Assembly: GCA_038258215.1 (NCBI GenBank)
Contig: JBBSQC010000007.1
Location: 62,001 to 126,000 of the forward strand
Origin: Fodinibacter sp038258215
GTDB lineage: Bacteria; Actinomycetota; Actinomycetes; Actinomycetales; Dermatophilaceae
Length of the DNA stretch: 64,000 nucleotides
Direction of reading: 5' to 3'
Shown: in pieces, positions 1 through 7,735 of the stretch
Numbering within the stretch: position 1 is the stretch's first letter
How the letters are laid out: the number at the start of each line of letters is the position of its first letter
Program-made: the position numbers and the translations under genes
Notes under the pieces: generated by a model
Seen by the model: the letters and a program-made list of their open reading frames with translations, nothing else
Database searches by the model: none
What the model was told of the DNA's origin: nothing

Positions 1-558
1 TTGGGTCAGGCAGTGGCGAGGGACGTCGTCCAGCGTGGGGAAGAACCGCTGGTTGTCATTTCGGGTGCTCTGGGTGAGCGTCTTGATCCGGGTGCGGGAG
101 CCGAGGGACGAGCCCGGCTCGTTGAACCCGATGTGACCATTGCTGCCGACCCCGAGGATCTGCACGTCTATCCCTCCCGCACGACGGATTCTCTCCTCGT
201 AGTCCGCTGCCGCCGCTTGGACGTCGCGCGCGGAGCCGTCGGGGGTGTGAACTCGCCCTGGGGTCAGGCGCAACGGCCCGGCGGCGTCGCGGTCGATGAC
301 CGCGCGGTAGCTCTGCGGATGTCCGTCGGGCAGTCCGACGTACTCGTCGAGGGCGAAGGCGGATGCCGTTGTGAGGTCGAGCGTCCCGGCGGCGACCCTT
401 CGGGCCAGGGCGCCGTAGGTCGAGACCGGTGAGGACCCGGTCGCCAGACCGATCACGAGGTCCTTGCCCGCCTTCCGCCCACTCATGGCGATCTGCGCGA
501 TCTTGGCGGCCGCGGCCTCCCCGACTGCCTCGACGTCGTCGACAATCACGACTTCCAT
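1..558 (-). CDS. nagB: Glucosamine-6-phosphate deaminase, 3' end missing
   Basis: Converts glucosamine-6-phosphate to fructose-6-phosphate and ammonia in the cytoplasm, the last step that feeds amino sugars into glycolysis. The visible 186 residues contain the NagB signatures FALDEYVG (catalytic Asp region) and GSNGHIGFNEPGSSL followed by SRTR (active-site loop and allosteric region). The Asn before GH, where E. coli has Asp, is the form I associate with Bacillus-type NagB. The ATG at 558 has GAGGAG just upstream. The frame is open to base 1, so roughly the last quarter of a normal ~260-residue protein lies outside the window. It starts 10 bases after nanE and is probably co-transcribed with it. 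Identity is firm; the 3' boundary is unknown. Confidence 0.93.
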   Translation of the reverse strand, partial: MEVVIVDDVEAVGEAAAAKIAQIAMSGRKAGKDLVIGLATGSSPVSTYGALARRVAAGTLDLTTASAFALDEYVGLPDGHPQSYRAVIDRDAAGPLRLTPGRVHTPDGSARDVQAAAADYEERIRRAGGIDVQILGVGSNGHIGFNEPGSSLGSRTRIKTLTQSTRNDNQRFFPTLDDVPRHCLTQ

Positions 559-568
559 CTGCTTCTCC

Positions 569-1258
569 TCAGTCGATCGGCGCGGCGTCGTCGACCGTCG
601 CGACGAAGCGACGGGTGATGCTCGTCGGGTGGGTGATGGCCGAACCGACCACGACGGCGTGCGCCCCCATCGCCAGAGCCCGAGCGGCCTCCTCGGGGGT
701 GGTGATCCGACCCTCGGCCAGAACCGGGACGGGACTCATCGCCACGAGCTCTCGGAGGAGGTCGAAGTCCGGTCCGACCGTCAACGACCGGTCGGAGGTG
801 TATCCCGCGAGGGTGGTTCCGAGGCAGTCCGCTCCGGCGGCGATGCTCGCCGCGGCATCCTCCACCGAGCCGCAGTCCGCCATCGCGAGCGCCCCTCGCT
901 CGTGGATCGCCTCGATGCAGCCACTCAGCGTCGAGCCGTCGGGCCGAGCCCTCGTGGTGCCATCGAGCGCCACGACCTCGGCCCCGGTCTCGGCCACCTC
1001 GATGCAGTCGGCCCGGGTGGGCGTGATGAACACGCCCCCGTCGCCTCGCTTGACGAGACCGATGAGCGGCAGCGTCACAGCCGCCCGGATCGAGCCAAGG
1101 TCCGCGATCCCTTGGGCCCGGATGGCCGCTGCGCCGCCGTCCGCCACGGCTCGGGCCACAGCGGTCATGACGAACGAGTCGCGCATGGGCTCGCCGGGGT
1201 AGGCCTGGCAGGACACGACCAGGCGTGACCGAATGGATTGCAGCACAGACTTTCTCAT
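569..1258 (-). CDS. nanE: N-acetylmannosamine-6-phosphate 2-epimerase
   Basis: Predicted to interconvert ManNAc-6-phosphate and GlcNAc-6-phosphate in sialic acid or ManNAc catabolism. The 229-residue protein has a single TIM-barrel NanE fold: a strand with PLIGLVKR near residue 65, VALDGTTRARPDG in the middle, GADCLGTTLAGYT, and a C-terminal phosphate-binding segment MGAHAVVVGSAIT. Length matches the family. Its ATG overlaps the stop of the upstream ROK kinase by four bases (ATGA), so translation is probably coupled. The order kinase-epimerase-deaminase argues for ManNAc or sialate use rather than plain GlcNAc use, which would need nagA instead. Confidence 0.92.
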   Translation of the reverse strand: MRKSVLQSIRSRLVVSCQAYPGEPMRDSFVMTAVARAVADGGAAAIRAQGIADLGSIRAAVTLPLIGLVKRGDGGVFITPTRADCIEVAETGAEVVALDGTTRARPDGSTLSGCIEAIHERGALAMADCGSVEDAAASIAAGADCLGTTLAGYTSDRSLTVGPDFDLLRELVAMSPVPVLAEGRITTPEEAARALAMGAHAVVVGSAITHPTSITRRFVATVDDAAPID

Positions 1259-2166
1259 GCCGTACCCCCGGCCCGGAGAGCGTAGTGGGCTGCTCCCCGC
1301 AGAGCGAGCCAGTCGCCCGCGTCGGACACCACGAGAGGCATCCCGTCCAGTGCGGGAATCAGGGTGGCCGCGAAAGCCGCGCGCATCGGGTCCTCCCAGC
1401 TTGACCCCGATTGTGAGACCCCACCGGCGACGACCACGACGTCCGGGTCGAACGCATTGGACAGCCCGGCCGCGGCCTCCCCGACGGCTTGGGCCGACAG
1501 GGTGACGGCGGAGGCGGCGACCGGGTCGCGGTCGACTCGCGCCACGACCTCCTTCGCGGTGGTGACCGCTGGGTCACCACCATTCGCGTGGTACCACCGC
1601 TGCATGCCGGCGCCGCTACCGATGGCTTCGAGGTGACCGATGCGGCCGCAGTAGCAGGAGAGCCCGATGGCCTGGGCGACAGGAACGTGACCGAAGTGAC
1701 CCGCCGCCCAGTGACTGCCCAGGAGTGGCATCCCGTGGCGGACGTACGACCCGCCGACCCCGGTGCCCACCGCGAGGACGAGGGCCGACTCGTGGCTGGC
1801 GGCCTCCCCGTAGACGGCCTCGCCGACAGCGAAGGCGTGACCGTCGCCGACCACGGTGGTGGGGAGCCCGACGGCCTCCGCGACCCGGCCGGCGACGTCC
1901 GTTCCGGCCCACTCCGCGATGCTCTCGGTGGACCCGCGCACCGTTCCGCGCGTCGAGTCGATGACACCGGCACTGGAGATCGCGACCCTCGCGACGTCCT
2001 GCGGGTCGAGATGGCGCAGTACCCCCACCACTCGCTCCAGCACGGCGTCCGGTCCCTCGGACCCGGGCGTGGGGACGACGACGGGCTTCCCGTCGATCCC
2101 CCCGTCGTCGAGGACCCGGGCGGCTGCGATCTTCGTGCCTCCGATGTCCACTGCCCATGAGGTCAT
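1255..2166 (-). CDS. nanK: ROK-family sugar kinase, probable N-acetylmannosamine kinase
   Basis: Predicted ATP-dependent phosphorylation of ManNAc (or another N-acetyl-hexosamine) at C6. It opens with the phosphate-binding DIGGTKIAAA at residues 7-16 and has a central GTGVGGSYV and the ROK zinc motif at about residues 165-180. The zinc motif reads CYCGRIGHLEAIGSG: the third Cys of the classic CxCGxxGCxE pattern is His, a variant I recall from actinobacterial ROK kinases. Length, 303 aa, is normal. Start and stop overlap the neighbours by four bases on both sides, placing it in a tightly coupled operon. The substrate is inferred from the adjacent nanE. Confidence 0.85.
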   Translation of the reverse strand: MTSWAVDIGGTKIAAARVLDDGGIDGKPVVVPTPGSEGPDAVLERVVGVLRHLDPQDVARVAISSAGVIDSTRGTVRGSTESIAEWAGTDVAGRVAEAVGLPTTVVGDGHAFAVGEAVYGEAASHESALVLAVGTGVGGSYVRHGMPLLGSHWAAGHFGHVPVAQAIGLSCYCGRIGHLEAIGSGAGMQRWYHANGGDPAVTTAKEVVARVDRDPVAASAVTLSAQAVGEAAAGLSNAFDPDVVVVAGGVSQSGSSWEDPMRAAFAATLIPALDGMPLVVSDAGDWLALRGAAHYALRAGGTA

Positions 2167-2891
2167 GACGTCCTCCCGACACCGATCTGGAAGCTGTACC
2201 TGTCCCCGCGGTAGGTCGTCACGACCTGCTCGAACGGCTGGCCCCGATCGGTGTAGGTGACTCGGCTGACCTGGATGGCGGCTGCCCCGACGGCCTGGTC
2301 GAGGAGACGAGCCTGCTCCACGTCGAGGTTCACGGCGCGGATGGTCTGGGCAGCACGGTCGATGACGACTCCGGACAGCGAGAGCTGTTCGTAGATCGAG
2401 CGGTCGAAGTCCAGCTCGGTGGCGCCGACCATGTCGGTGACGAGGTACATCGTCTCGAGGGCCATCGGCACACCGTCGGCGAGCCGGAGCCGGCGCAGGA
2501 GGCGCAGCGGCGACTCGGCTGCGACCTGCAGCGCTGACGCGAGGTCGGGCGTGGCCTGGACCGACTCGTTCGCCAGGACGAGGCTCGATGGCTCCATCCC
2601 CCGTTGGCGCATGTCCTCGGTGAAGCCGGTCAGGCGCAGAGTCTTCGCCACCACCTCGGGGTCCGAGACGTAGGTCCCGGAGCCCTGCACGTTGTAGACC
2701 AGCCCGCGGCCCTGGAGGACCCGGATCGCCTGACGCACGGTGCTTCGGCTCACGGAGAACTCCTCCATCAGCTCTCGCTCGGTGGGCAGCGCCGTGTGGG
2801 GGGGCATCGGGCCGGTCCGCTCTTCGAGCGTCGACGCCAGGTGCTCGTACTTACTGAGCCTGGCGCCTCGGCCAACCTGCTGGGTGCTCAT
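2163..2891 (-). CDS. GntR-family transcriptional regulator (HutC/UTRA subfamily)
   Basis: DNA-binding sensor protein of 242 aa. Residues ~15-80 form the winged helix (LPTERELMEEFSVSRSTVRQAI, then GLVYNVQGSGTYV) and residues ~95-235 the UTRA ligand domain (FTEDMRQRG, PMALETMYL, YTDRGQPFEQVVTTYRGDRY), which in this family binds sugar phosphates or related metabolites. It lies inside the transport and catabolism operon, overlapping the permease before it and the kinase after it, so it probably represses its own operon. The likely operators are the two TTGGT-type sites at 6049-6062 and 6113-6126. The effector is unknown; GlcNAc-6-P or ManNAc-6-P would fit. Confidence 0.9.
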   Translation of the reverse strand: MSTQQVGRGARLSKYEHLASTLEERTGPMPPHTALPTERELMEEFSVSRSTVRQAIRVLQGRGLVYNVQGSGTYVSDPEVVAKTLRLTGFTEDMRQRGMEPSSLVLANESVQATPDLASALQVAAESPLRLLRRLRLADGVPMALETMYLVTDMVGATELDFDRSIYEQLSLSGVVIDRAAQTIRAVNLDVEQARLLDQAVGAAAIQVSRVTYTDRGQPFEQVVTTYRGDRYSFQIGVGRTS

Positions 2892-3766
2892 CCCTTCACC
2901 GCTCCTGACGACAGTCCGCTGACCAGGTATCGCTGGGCGAAAACCGCGAAGAGGACCGGCGGCAGCGTGGACAGCAGGGTAGCGGCGGAGATGTCACCCC
3001 ACCGGATGCCGGTACTGGTCACGAAGTTGGCCGCACCGAGAGTGATCGGCGTCGCGTTCGACGAGGAGAGCACCAGGGCGAACAGGTAGTCGTTCCACGT
3101 GAAGATGAAGACGAGCACGGCTACGGCGACCAGTGACGGCGCCAGTATGGGGAGCACGACGGACCGCAGGGTCCGGTAGGTGCTGGCGCCGTCGACCCAC
3201 GCCGCCTCCTCGATCTCGAGCGGGACGTCCCTGAAGCCCGCACTGAGCAGGATGATCCCCAGCGGGAGATTGAGGAAGGTGTTGGCCAGGATCAGACCAG
3301 CCACGGTGTCGAGCAGCCGCAGGTTGGACATCAGCAGGAAGAACGGGATCGCGAAGAAGATCGCCGGGAGCAGGCGCAGGGCGCTGGAGGAGTTCATGAT
3401 GAAGCGGCCTCCGAAACCCAGCCGGATCGCGGCGTACGTGCTGGGCACCGCGATGAGCAGGACCAGGGCGACGGTGCCCAACGCGATGAGCGCGGAGTTC
3501 ATGAAGAACCGGGGGAAGTCGTAGCCCGCAGCACCGAGGGCGTTGGCGTAGTGCTCCGTGGTGGGCGAGAAGTCGGTGACCAGCGCCCCGCGACCGATGT
3601 CGCCCTCGGACTTCAGGCTCACGAGGATCGCGTTGAGCCACGGGATGTTGACGAGCAGCGCGATCAGTGTGGTCGCTGCCGTCACACCCCAGAGCTTGCG
3701 GCGACCCCGCGTGGTCTTTCGGTGGCGGGTCGAGGCCTTCGGTGTGGCTGTTGCAACGGTGCTCAT
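2888..3766 (-). CDS. ABC sugar transporter permease (MalG/CUT1 type)
   Basis: Inner-membrane permease of a carbohydrate ABC importer, 292 aa. About six hydrophobic segments are visible, starting near residue 30 (LWGVTAATTLIALLVNIPWL), and the cytoplasmic EAA loop reads EIEEAAWVDGAS before LPILAPSL. The ATG at 3766 shares one base with the stop of the preceding permease gene (TGATG); the same frame runs open further upstream inside that gene, but only the ATG is compatible with the usual MalG N terminus and the coupling. No ATP-binding subunit is encoded nearby, so a shared MsiK-like ATPase elsewhere is expected, as known for actinobacterial CUT1 systems. Confidence 0.92.
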   Translation of the reverse strand: MSTVATATPKASTRHRKTTRGRRKLWGVTAATTLIALLVNIPWLNAILVSLKSEGDIGRGALVTDFSPTTEHYANALGAAGYDFPRFFMNSALIALGTVALVLLIAVPSTYAAIRLGFGGRFIMNSSSALRLLPAIFFAIPFFLLMSNLRLLDTVAGLILANTFLNLPLGIILLSAGFRDVPLEIEEAAWVDGASTYRTLRSVVLPILAPSLVAVAVLVFIFTWNDYLFALVLSSSNATPITLGAANFVTSTGIRWGDISAATLLSTLPPVLFAVFAQRYLVSGLSSGAVKG

Positions 3767-4641
3767 CAGCTCTTCTCCGTTCGGGCGATGCGCTTGACGA
3801 GGATCGGCACCAGCGGGATGAGGGCGATCATGATGACGGTGGACCCGGCGGCGGCGAGGCCGAAGTTGCCGGACTCGAACGCGGTCTTGTAGATGAAGAT
3901 GCTCAAGGTCGTGGTCGAGGTCCCAGGGCCCCCGGCGGTGAGGACGTAGATGACGTCGAAGGTGCGGATCGCGTCGATCAGCCGGAGGAAGACGGCGGCG
4001 AAGATGATCGGCTTCATGATCGGCAGGGTGATGGAGACCAGGGTCCGCCATCGCCCGGCGCCGTCGATCTGGCCCGCTTCCAACAGGTCCGTGGGGAAGG
4101 ACTGTAGGCCGGCGTAGATGATGAGGAAGGTGAAGGGGGTCCACTGCAGTACGTCGAGGAGGACGATCATCGGCACGATGGTGTCGGGGGCGAACAACGC
4201 AACGTCGAGGCCGACCTTGGACAGCAGCGCGGGCACGAGGCCGATGTCGCCGTTGAGCAGCAAGCGGAACATGACGCCGAGCAGCGCAGGGGCGATCATG
4301 ATCGGCAGGAGCAGGAAGGTGAAGACGACCTTCTTGCCGGGGAACGCGCGGTTCATCAGCAGGGCCAGCGCGAAACCGAGCACGGTCTCGATGGTGGTAA
4401 CCACGACCGCGAACCCGACCGTGAACCGGGCTGCGTTGAGGAACCCGGGGGACGAGAAGAGATCGGTGAAGTTATTCCACCCGACGAAGGGTGCAGTCGG
4501 GTCCTGGAGGGTCAGGCCGTAGAAGCTGGTCTGGATGCCCTGGAAGAGGGGGAAGGCGACGAAGATCGCCGCGAAGATGAGCAGGGGGGAAGCAAGCACC
4601 CATTTGGCTTGTCGTGCTCCAGCCCGGGTCGATGCTGACAT
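3766..4641 (-). CDS. ABC sugar transporter permease (MalF/CUT1 type)
   Basis: Second membrane subunit of the importer, 291 aa. The N-terminal hydrophobic helix begins near residue 14 (VLASPLLIFAAIFVAFPL); further membrane segments and an EAA-like loop (DLLEAGQIDGAG, then ITLPIMKPIIF) follow. The start ATG at 4641 gives MSASTRAG and has GGAAAGGA upstream. It follows the binding-protein gene after 65 bases that hold a stable stem-loop, and its stop overlaps the next permease. Together with that partner it would form the transmembrane channel for the sugar captured by the lipoprotein at 4707-6038. Confidence 0.92.
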   Translation of the reverse strand: MSASTRAGARQAKWVLASPLLIFAAIFVAFPLFQGIQTSFYGLTLQDPTAPFVGWNNFTDLFSSPGFLNAARFTVGFAVVVTTIETVLGFALALLMNRAFPGKKVVFTFLLLPIMIAPALLGVMFRLLLNGDIGLVPALLSKVGLDVALFAPDTIVPMIVLLDVLQWTPFTFLIIYAGLQSFPTDLLEAGQIDGAGRWRTLVSITLPIMKPIIFAAVFLRLIDAIRTFDVIYVLTAGGPGTSTTTLSIFIYKTAFESGNFGLAAAGSTVIMIALIPLVPILVKRIARTEKS

Positions 4642-4658
4642 GTCGTTCCTTTCCGGGG

Positions 4659-4698
4659 TTCCGCGGTGTGACTCGCCGGGGCGAGCCACACCGCGGAA
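4659..4698 (-). terminator. Intercistronic stem-loop between binding protein and permeases
   Basis: Eight bases after the stop of the solute-binding protein gene lies an inverted repeat with 12-bp perfect arms (TTCCGCGGTGTG and its complement), one G-U pair and four more base pairs around a short loop. There is no U tract. Such hairpins in ABC operons usually stabilise the binding-protein mRNA or terminate part of the transcripts, giving an excess of binding protein over permease. Effect inferred, structure seen. Confidence 0.7.
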
Positions 4699-4706
4699 GG
4701 GGGTCG

Positions 4707-6038
4707 TCAGGGCAGCAGCGACTGGAGGTCGTCGTTGGCGGTCTTGAGCGCGGACTCCGCGTCCGTGGTGCCGACCCACGCCCCGCTGAGGTCCTCGGCG
4801 AGCTTGGAGTACGCCTGGAACGTCTGCGGGAAGACCGGCTCGGCGTAGCCGAACTTCTCGATCGACTCCGAGATCATCGGGAATGCCGGGTTGATCGACG
4901 CCTGGTCCTTGAGGACCTGCGGCATTGCGGGAATGCCGCCGGCCGTGGCGTAGGTGGTCATCGCCGCAGGGGTGGCCACGAAGTTCATGAACTTCGTGGC
5001 GGCGTCCTTGTTGCCGGAGTACTTGTTGAGCGCCACCGCCAGCGCGTGGACGTGGGTCTTGCCCGAGGGAACTCGCGCGATGGCGATCTTGCCAGCGACC
5101 TCGGGGGACTTCGCCGGGTCGTTCAGCTCGGCGAACCCGGCCGACCACTGCAGCGCGAAGGCGGCGTTGCCGGACTTCAGGGCCGCCTGGGTCTCGGGGA
5201 ACTCGGCCTGCGAGCTGTCCGGGGAGGCCCACTTGTTCTTGTAGATGTCGGCGTAGACGTTGATCGCCTCGGCCGCCTCCGGAGTGTCGAGGTTGGCCTT
5301 TCCGGCCTCGTCGGTCCACGACCCACCGGATCCCCAGAGAACGTCGTTCCAGATCATGGTGTTGTAGAGCAGGTTCTTGGCCTGGAGGATCGTGCCGTAC
5401 TTGGTGGGGCTGTCGCTGTTCGTCCCGACCGTGAAGTAGGCGGCCATGGCCTTGTAGTCGTCCCAGGTCCACTCCTCGACGGGCTTGGGGTCCAGCTCCT
5501 GGCCGACGGCCTTCATCGCCACGGCCTTGTAGGCGGCCTTCTGCGCGTCGTCCGCGAGCAGCGCATCGACGAGGTCCTTGCGGTAGAGCAGGAAGTGGTT
5601 GCTGACGTCCAGCGGCAGGGCGTACTGCTTGTCCTGGTACTGAAGCCCCTCGACGGCCACCGGGAAGTAGTTGGATGCGTCGACCGAGGTGAGCGGGTCG
5701 AGGGAGGCGGCGAACTGTCCGACGTTGTAGCTGGCGACGAAGTAGATGTCCTGGTCGCTGGACTTGGCGGCCATCAGCGTGGCCTCCTTCGAGAAGGTGT
5801 CCTGCCGCGACAGCAAGGTCATCTCGACCTTCACCTGGTCGGTCTTGCCTTGGCCGGCGTTGTACTTCTCGACCACCTTCGACATGGCGTCACCCTCAGG
5901 CCCGGGCCACAGCACCATCTTCACGGTCCCGGTGCCACTGCCTGCTTCACCACCAGCGCTGCCACCGGTGCTCGGCGAGCATCCTGCGAGCGCCACGGCC
6001 GCCACAGCTCCGACGGCCACGACTCCATAAGTTTTCAT
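4707..6038 (-). CDS. Sugar ABC transporter substrate-binding lipoprotein
   Basis: Extracellular binding protein, 443 aa, anchored as a lipoprotein: the signal peptide ends in a lipobox LAGC with Cys20, followed by a Ser/Gly-rich linker (residues ~21-36). The mature part has CUT1 binding-protein features (VKMVLWPGPEGDAMSKVVEKYNA near the N terminus, ALPLDVSNHFLLYRKDL, WTWDDYKAMA, and FALQWSAG). I chose the ATG at 6038 because AAAGGAGATC sits directly before it; an in-frame ATG further up would put 18 residues ahead of the signal peptide. It is the first gene of the operon. With nanE, a ROK kinase and nagB downstream, the ligand is probably sialic acid, ManNAc or a related amino sugar. Confidence 0.92.
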   Translation of the reverse strand: MKTYGVVAVGAVAAVALAGCSPSTGGSAGGEAGSGTGTVKMVLWPGPEGDAMSKVVEKYNAGQGKTDQVKVEMTLLSRQDTFSKEATLMAAKSSDQDIYFVASYNVGQFAASLDPLTSVDASNYFPVAVEGLQYQDKQYALPLDVSNHFLLYRKDLVDALLADDAQKAAYKAVAMKAVGQELDPKPVEEWTWDDYKAMAAYFTVGTNSDSPTKYGTILQAKNLLYNTMIWNDVLWGSGGSWTDEAGKANLDTPEAAEAINVYADIYKNKWASPDSSQAEFPETQAALKSGNAAFALQWSAGFAELNDPAKSPEVAGKIAIARVPSGKTHVHALAVALNKYSGNKDAATKFMNFVATPAAMTTYATAGGIPAMPQVLKDQASINPAFPMISESIEKFGYAEPVFPQTFQAYSKLAEDLSGAWVGTTDAESALKTANDDLQSLLP

Positions 6039-6048
6039 GTGATCTCCT

Positions 6049-6062
6049 TTGGTACGGACCAA
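6049..6062. promoter_or_regulatory. Candidate GntR operator, proximal site
   Basis: TTGGT-ACGG-ACCAA: five-base perfect dyad arms directly upstream of the ribosome-binding site of the binding-protein gene. The layout resembles GntR/HutC operators (GGT-N4-ACC core). A second copy in the opposite orientation lies 64 bp upstream, about six helical turns. The probable binding protein is the GntR regulator of the same operon. Confidence 0.6.
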
Positions 6063-6092
6063 TAGCATGACATCTCGCCACAGTTCCCGCAA
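6063..6092 (-). promoter_or_regulatory. Weak candidate promoter of the sugar-transport operon
   Basis: On the minus strand TTGCGG (6092-6087) is followed after 18 bases by TGCTAT (6068-6063), a poor -35/-10 pair. It lies between the two operator-like sites, where repressor binding at both would block it. Offered only because position fits; the hexamers are weak. Confidence 0.3.
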
Positions 6093-6112
6093 GTGGGGCT
6101 TGGAAAAGACTT

Positions 6113-6126
6113 TTGGTCCGTACTAC
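6113..6126. promoter_or_regulatory. Candidate GntR operator, distal site
   Basis: TTGGT-CCGT-ACTAC on the plus strand. Over its first eleven bases this equals the reverse complement of the proximal site, so it is an inverted, slightly degenerate copy. The 64-bp centre-to-centre distance would put both sites on the same face of the helix and could permit looping. Confidence 0.5.
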
Positions 6127-6958
6127 TTGGACTGGAAGAGGCGAGCGCGGGTTCGGCCCCGAGCAGCCCTCGATCCCCATCACAACCGTCCGGGACCGTG
6201 GGCGGGGGCACTGCGGCTTCCGCATCGTCACTGTGATGGAGCGGCGCTCCTCGGCCGGCGCTGCGCACGCGGACCGGCAGTCAACGAGCGTCGCCGCGAT
6301 GCCAGACGTGGACGCCCCGCCCAGTACGGCTACTGCCTGTCGGTGTCCGCGCCTGCCGGGTGGGCGGCGCCGAGGACGCCTGGCCCCGCTCACGACTCGC
6401 GCTCACTTCTGGGCACGTGCAGCACGACCGTGAATCCTGGAGGTCAGTCCCGCAGGCCTGGTTGGCGACCACGGGTCGGCCCGCGATGTCCTCGGGCTGA
6501 GCTCCAGGCTCGGATGTTCGCTGCTCCCGATGGCGTCGCCTCCCGTGAGGTCGCTGTGGTCGAGGCCACGCACGCCGACACCGCCTCGACCACGAGGTGT
6601 CGCAGTAGGCCGCGACAGCGACCGCGCCGGATCACCGAAGGACCGCGGAGTCGAGCCGAAGCCCGGACCGCCACCGGGACGCCTCGTGCGCGGCCCCGTA
6701 TAAACGAGCCTCGGGAGGCCCGCCTACGGACCCTCCCGGGTGGGCCGAGCCGGCCGGCATCCCGACTTATTGCGCTGGGCCCACGCGCTGGGGCCGTCAC
6801 CGGCCCCGTGGACGTGGGCCCAGCGCAATAAGACCGACCCGCCAGACTCTGGACGGCCGCACACCGAGTGCGTCTCCGCGCGCGGGTCACGAGTCGTGGG
6901 TGACAAGGTGGATCAGGCGGTAGTCGAGGGCAGCACGACACGAAAGGGCAGGGCGACG
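6127..6958. other. 830-bp gene-poor gap
   Basis: No reading frame on either strand has family motifs or a ribosome-binding site; the open frames are Arg/Pro/Gly-rich products of GC-rich DNA. The stretch contains the distal operator at its left end, a short element at 6688-6715 that resembles 7635-7664, and the large inverted repeat 6766-6832. It could be a decayed gene, but I see no recognisable protein remnant. Confidence 0.5.
6766..6832. repeat. 67-bp inverted repeat with perfect 20-bp arms
   Basis: Left arm 6766-6785 begins CTTATTGCGCTGG and its exact reverse complement is 6813-6832. Inside, GGGGCCG (6790-6796) and CGGCCCC pair again around TCAC. The whole could extrude as a long cruciform or form a very stable hairpin on either RNA strand. 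No gene ends at it: the operon to the left runs away and the hemerythrin gene starts 126 bp to the right, so it is not an obvious terminator. Confidence 0.8.
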
Positions 6959-7591
6959 ATGGACATCACCGAGATCATCCAGCACCAGCACGACGAGCAG
7001 CGACGGATGTTCGCCTACCTCGAGCAGTGGCCGCGAGAGGACCACGAGGGCCTGGCCGCCCTGTGGAAGCGACTCGCGATCCTCCTCGAGACCCACGCCG
7101 AGGCCGAGGAGCGATATTTCTATCCCGAGCTGCTGCGGCTCGGGACGGGCGGCGCGGACGCGGAGTCGACCGAGGAAGAGGTCGAGGATGCCGTCAAGGA
7201 CCACAACGAGATCCGTGCAGCAGTGCGCGCGGCGGATGAGCACGAGGCGGGCTCCGACCGTTGGTGGACGGCGGTCATCGACGCCAACGTCCACAACAGT
7301 GACCACATGGGTGAGGAGGAGCGGCAGGACCTCGCCGACATCCGCCAGCAGGCGACGCTCGAGCTCCGCCACGAGATCGCGGTGAGCTTCCTGCGCTATG
7401 AGTCACAGAAGGCCTCCGCCGGTATCGACTCGGTCGACAAGGACCCGGAGGAGTACGTCGACGAGCATCGCGGCGACTCTGTGACCGACCTCGAGAGGAG
7501 CGCGGGCACGCTGGCCGCCGCGGCGGTCGACGGCCACCCCACGACGGGCACGGGTGCGTCGAAGGCCTCCTCCGCAGAGGCCGCTGAGTGA
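6959..7591 (+). CDS. Hemerythrin-domain protein with acidic/Ala-rich tail
   Basis: Predicted cytoplasmic non-haem di-iron protein, 210 aa. The four-helix hemerythrin domain spans residues ~1-150, with the ligand pattern HQHDEQRRMF at 9-18, LLETHAEAEERYFYPELL near 45-62, KDHNEIRAAV, and NSDHMGEEERQDLADI. The last ~60 residues are low-complexity (Asp/Glu, then Ala/Ser/Thr) and probably disordered. I start at the ATG at 6959, right at the domain boundary; the frame is open further upstream through the inverted repeat, but that part is not protein-like. Possible roles are O2, NO or iron sensing or iron-oxidant protection. A second hemerythrin-like protein lies at 16636-17133. Confidence 0.85.
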   Translation: MDITEIIQHQHDEQRRMFAYLEQWPREDHEGLAALWKRLAILLETHAEAEERYFYPELLRLGTGGADAESTEEEVEDAVKDHNEIRAAVRAADEHEAGSDRWWTAVIDANVHNSDHMGEEERQDLADIRQQATLELRHEIAVSFLRYESQKASAGIDSVDKDPEEYVDEHRGDSVTDLERSAGTLAAAAVDGHPTTGTGASKASSAEAAE

Positions 7592-7619
7592 CGTCGTCGG
7601 TGGCCGTCCGGCGAGTCTT

Positions 7620-7648
7620 GACCGGGCCGCCTCATACGCGGCCCGGTC
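7620..7648. terminator. Bidirectional terminator-like hairpin
   Basis: An 11-bp perfect stem (GACCGGGCCGC / GCGGCCCGGTC) with a seven-base loop lies 28 bases after the hemerythrin stop and before the stop of the convergent MFS gene. No T-run follows, which is usual for actinobacterial hairpin terminators. Confidence 0.75.
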
Positions 7649-7735
7649 GAAACGAGCCTAGGGACGGGCGGTCGTCCTCTCGGTGACCGACACGCGGCGA
7701 CGACAGGACCTCGCAGGGAACAGTCGGCCTCCCCC

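Noticed and set aside
3766..5472. Fusion of a long N-terminal extension to the MalF-type permease
   Set aside because: The upstream part is the wrong frame of the binding-protein gene; the ATG at 4641 with a ribosome-binding site begins the real permease.
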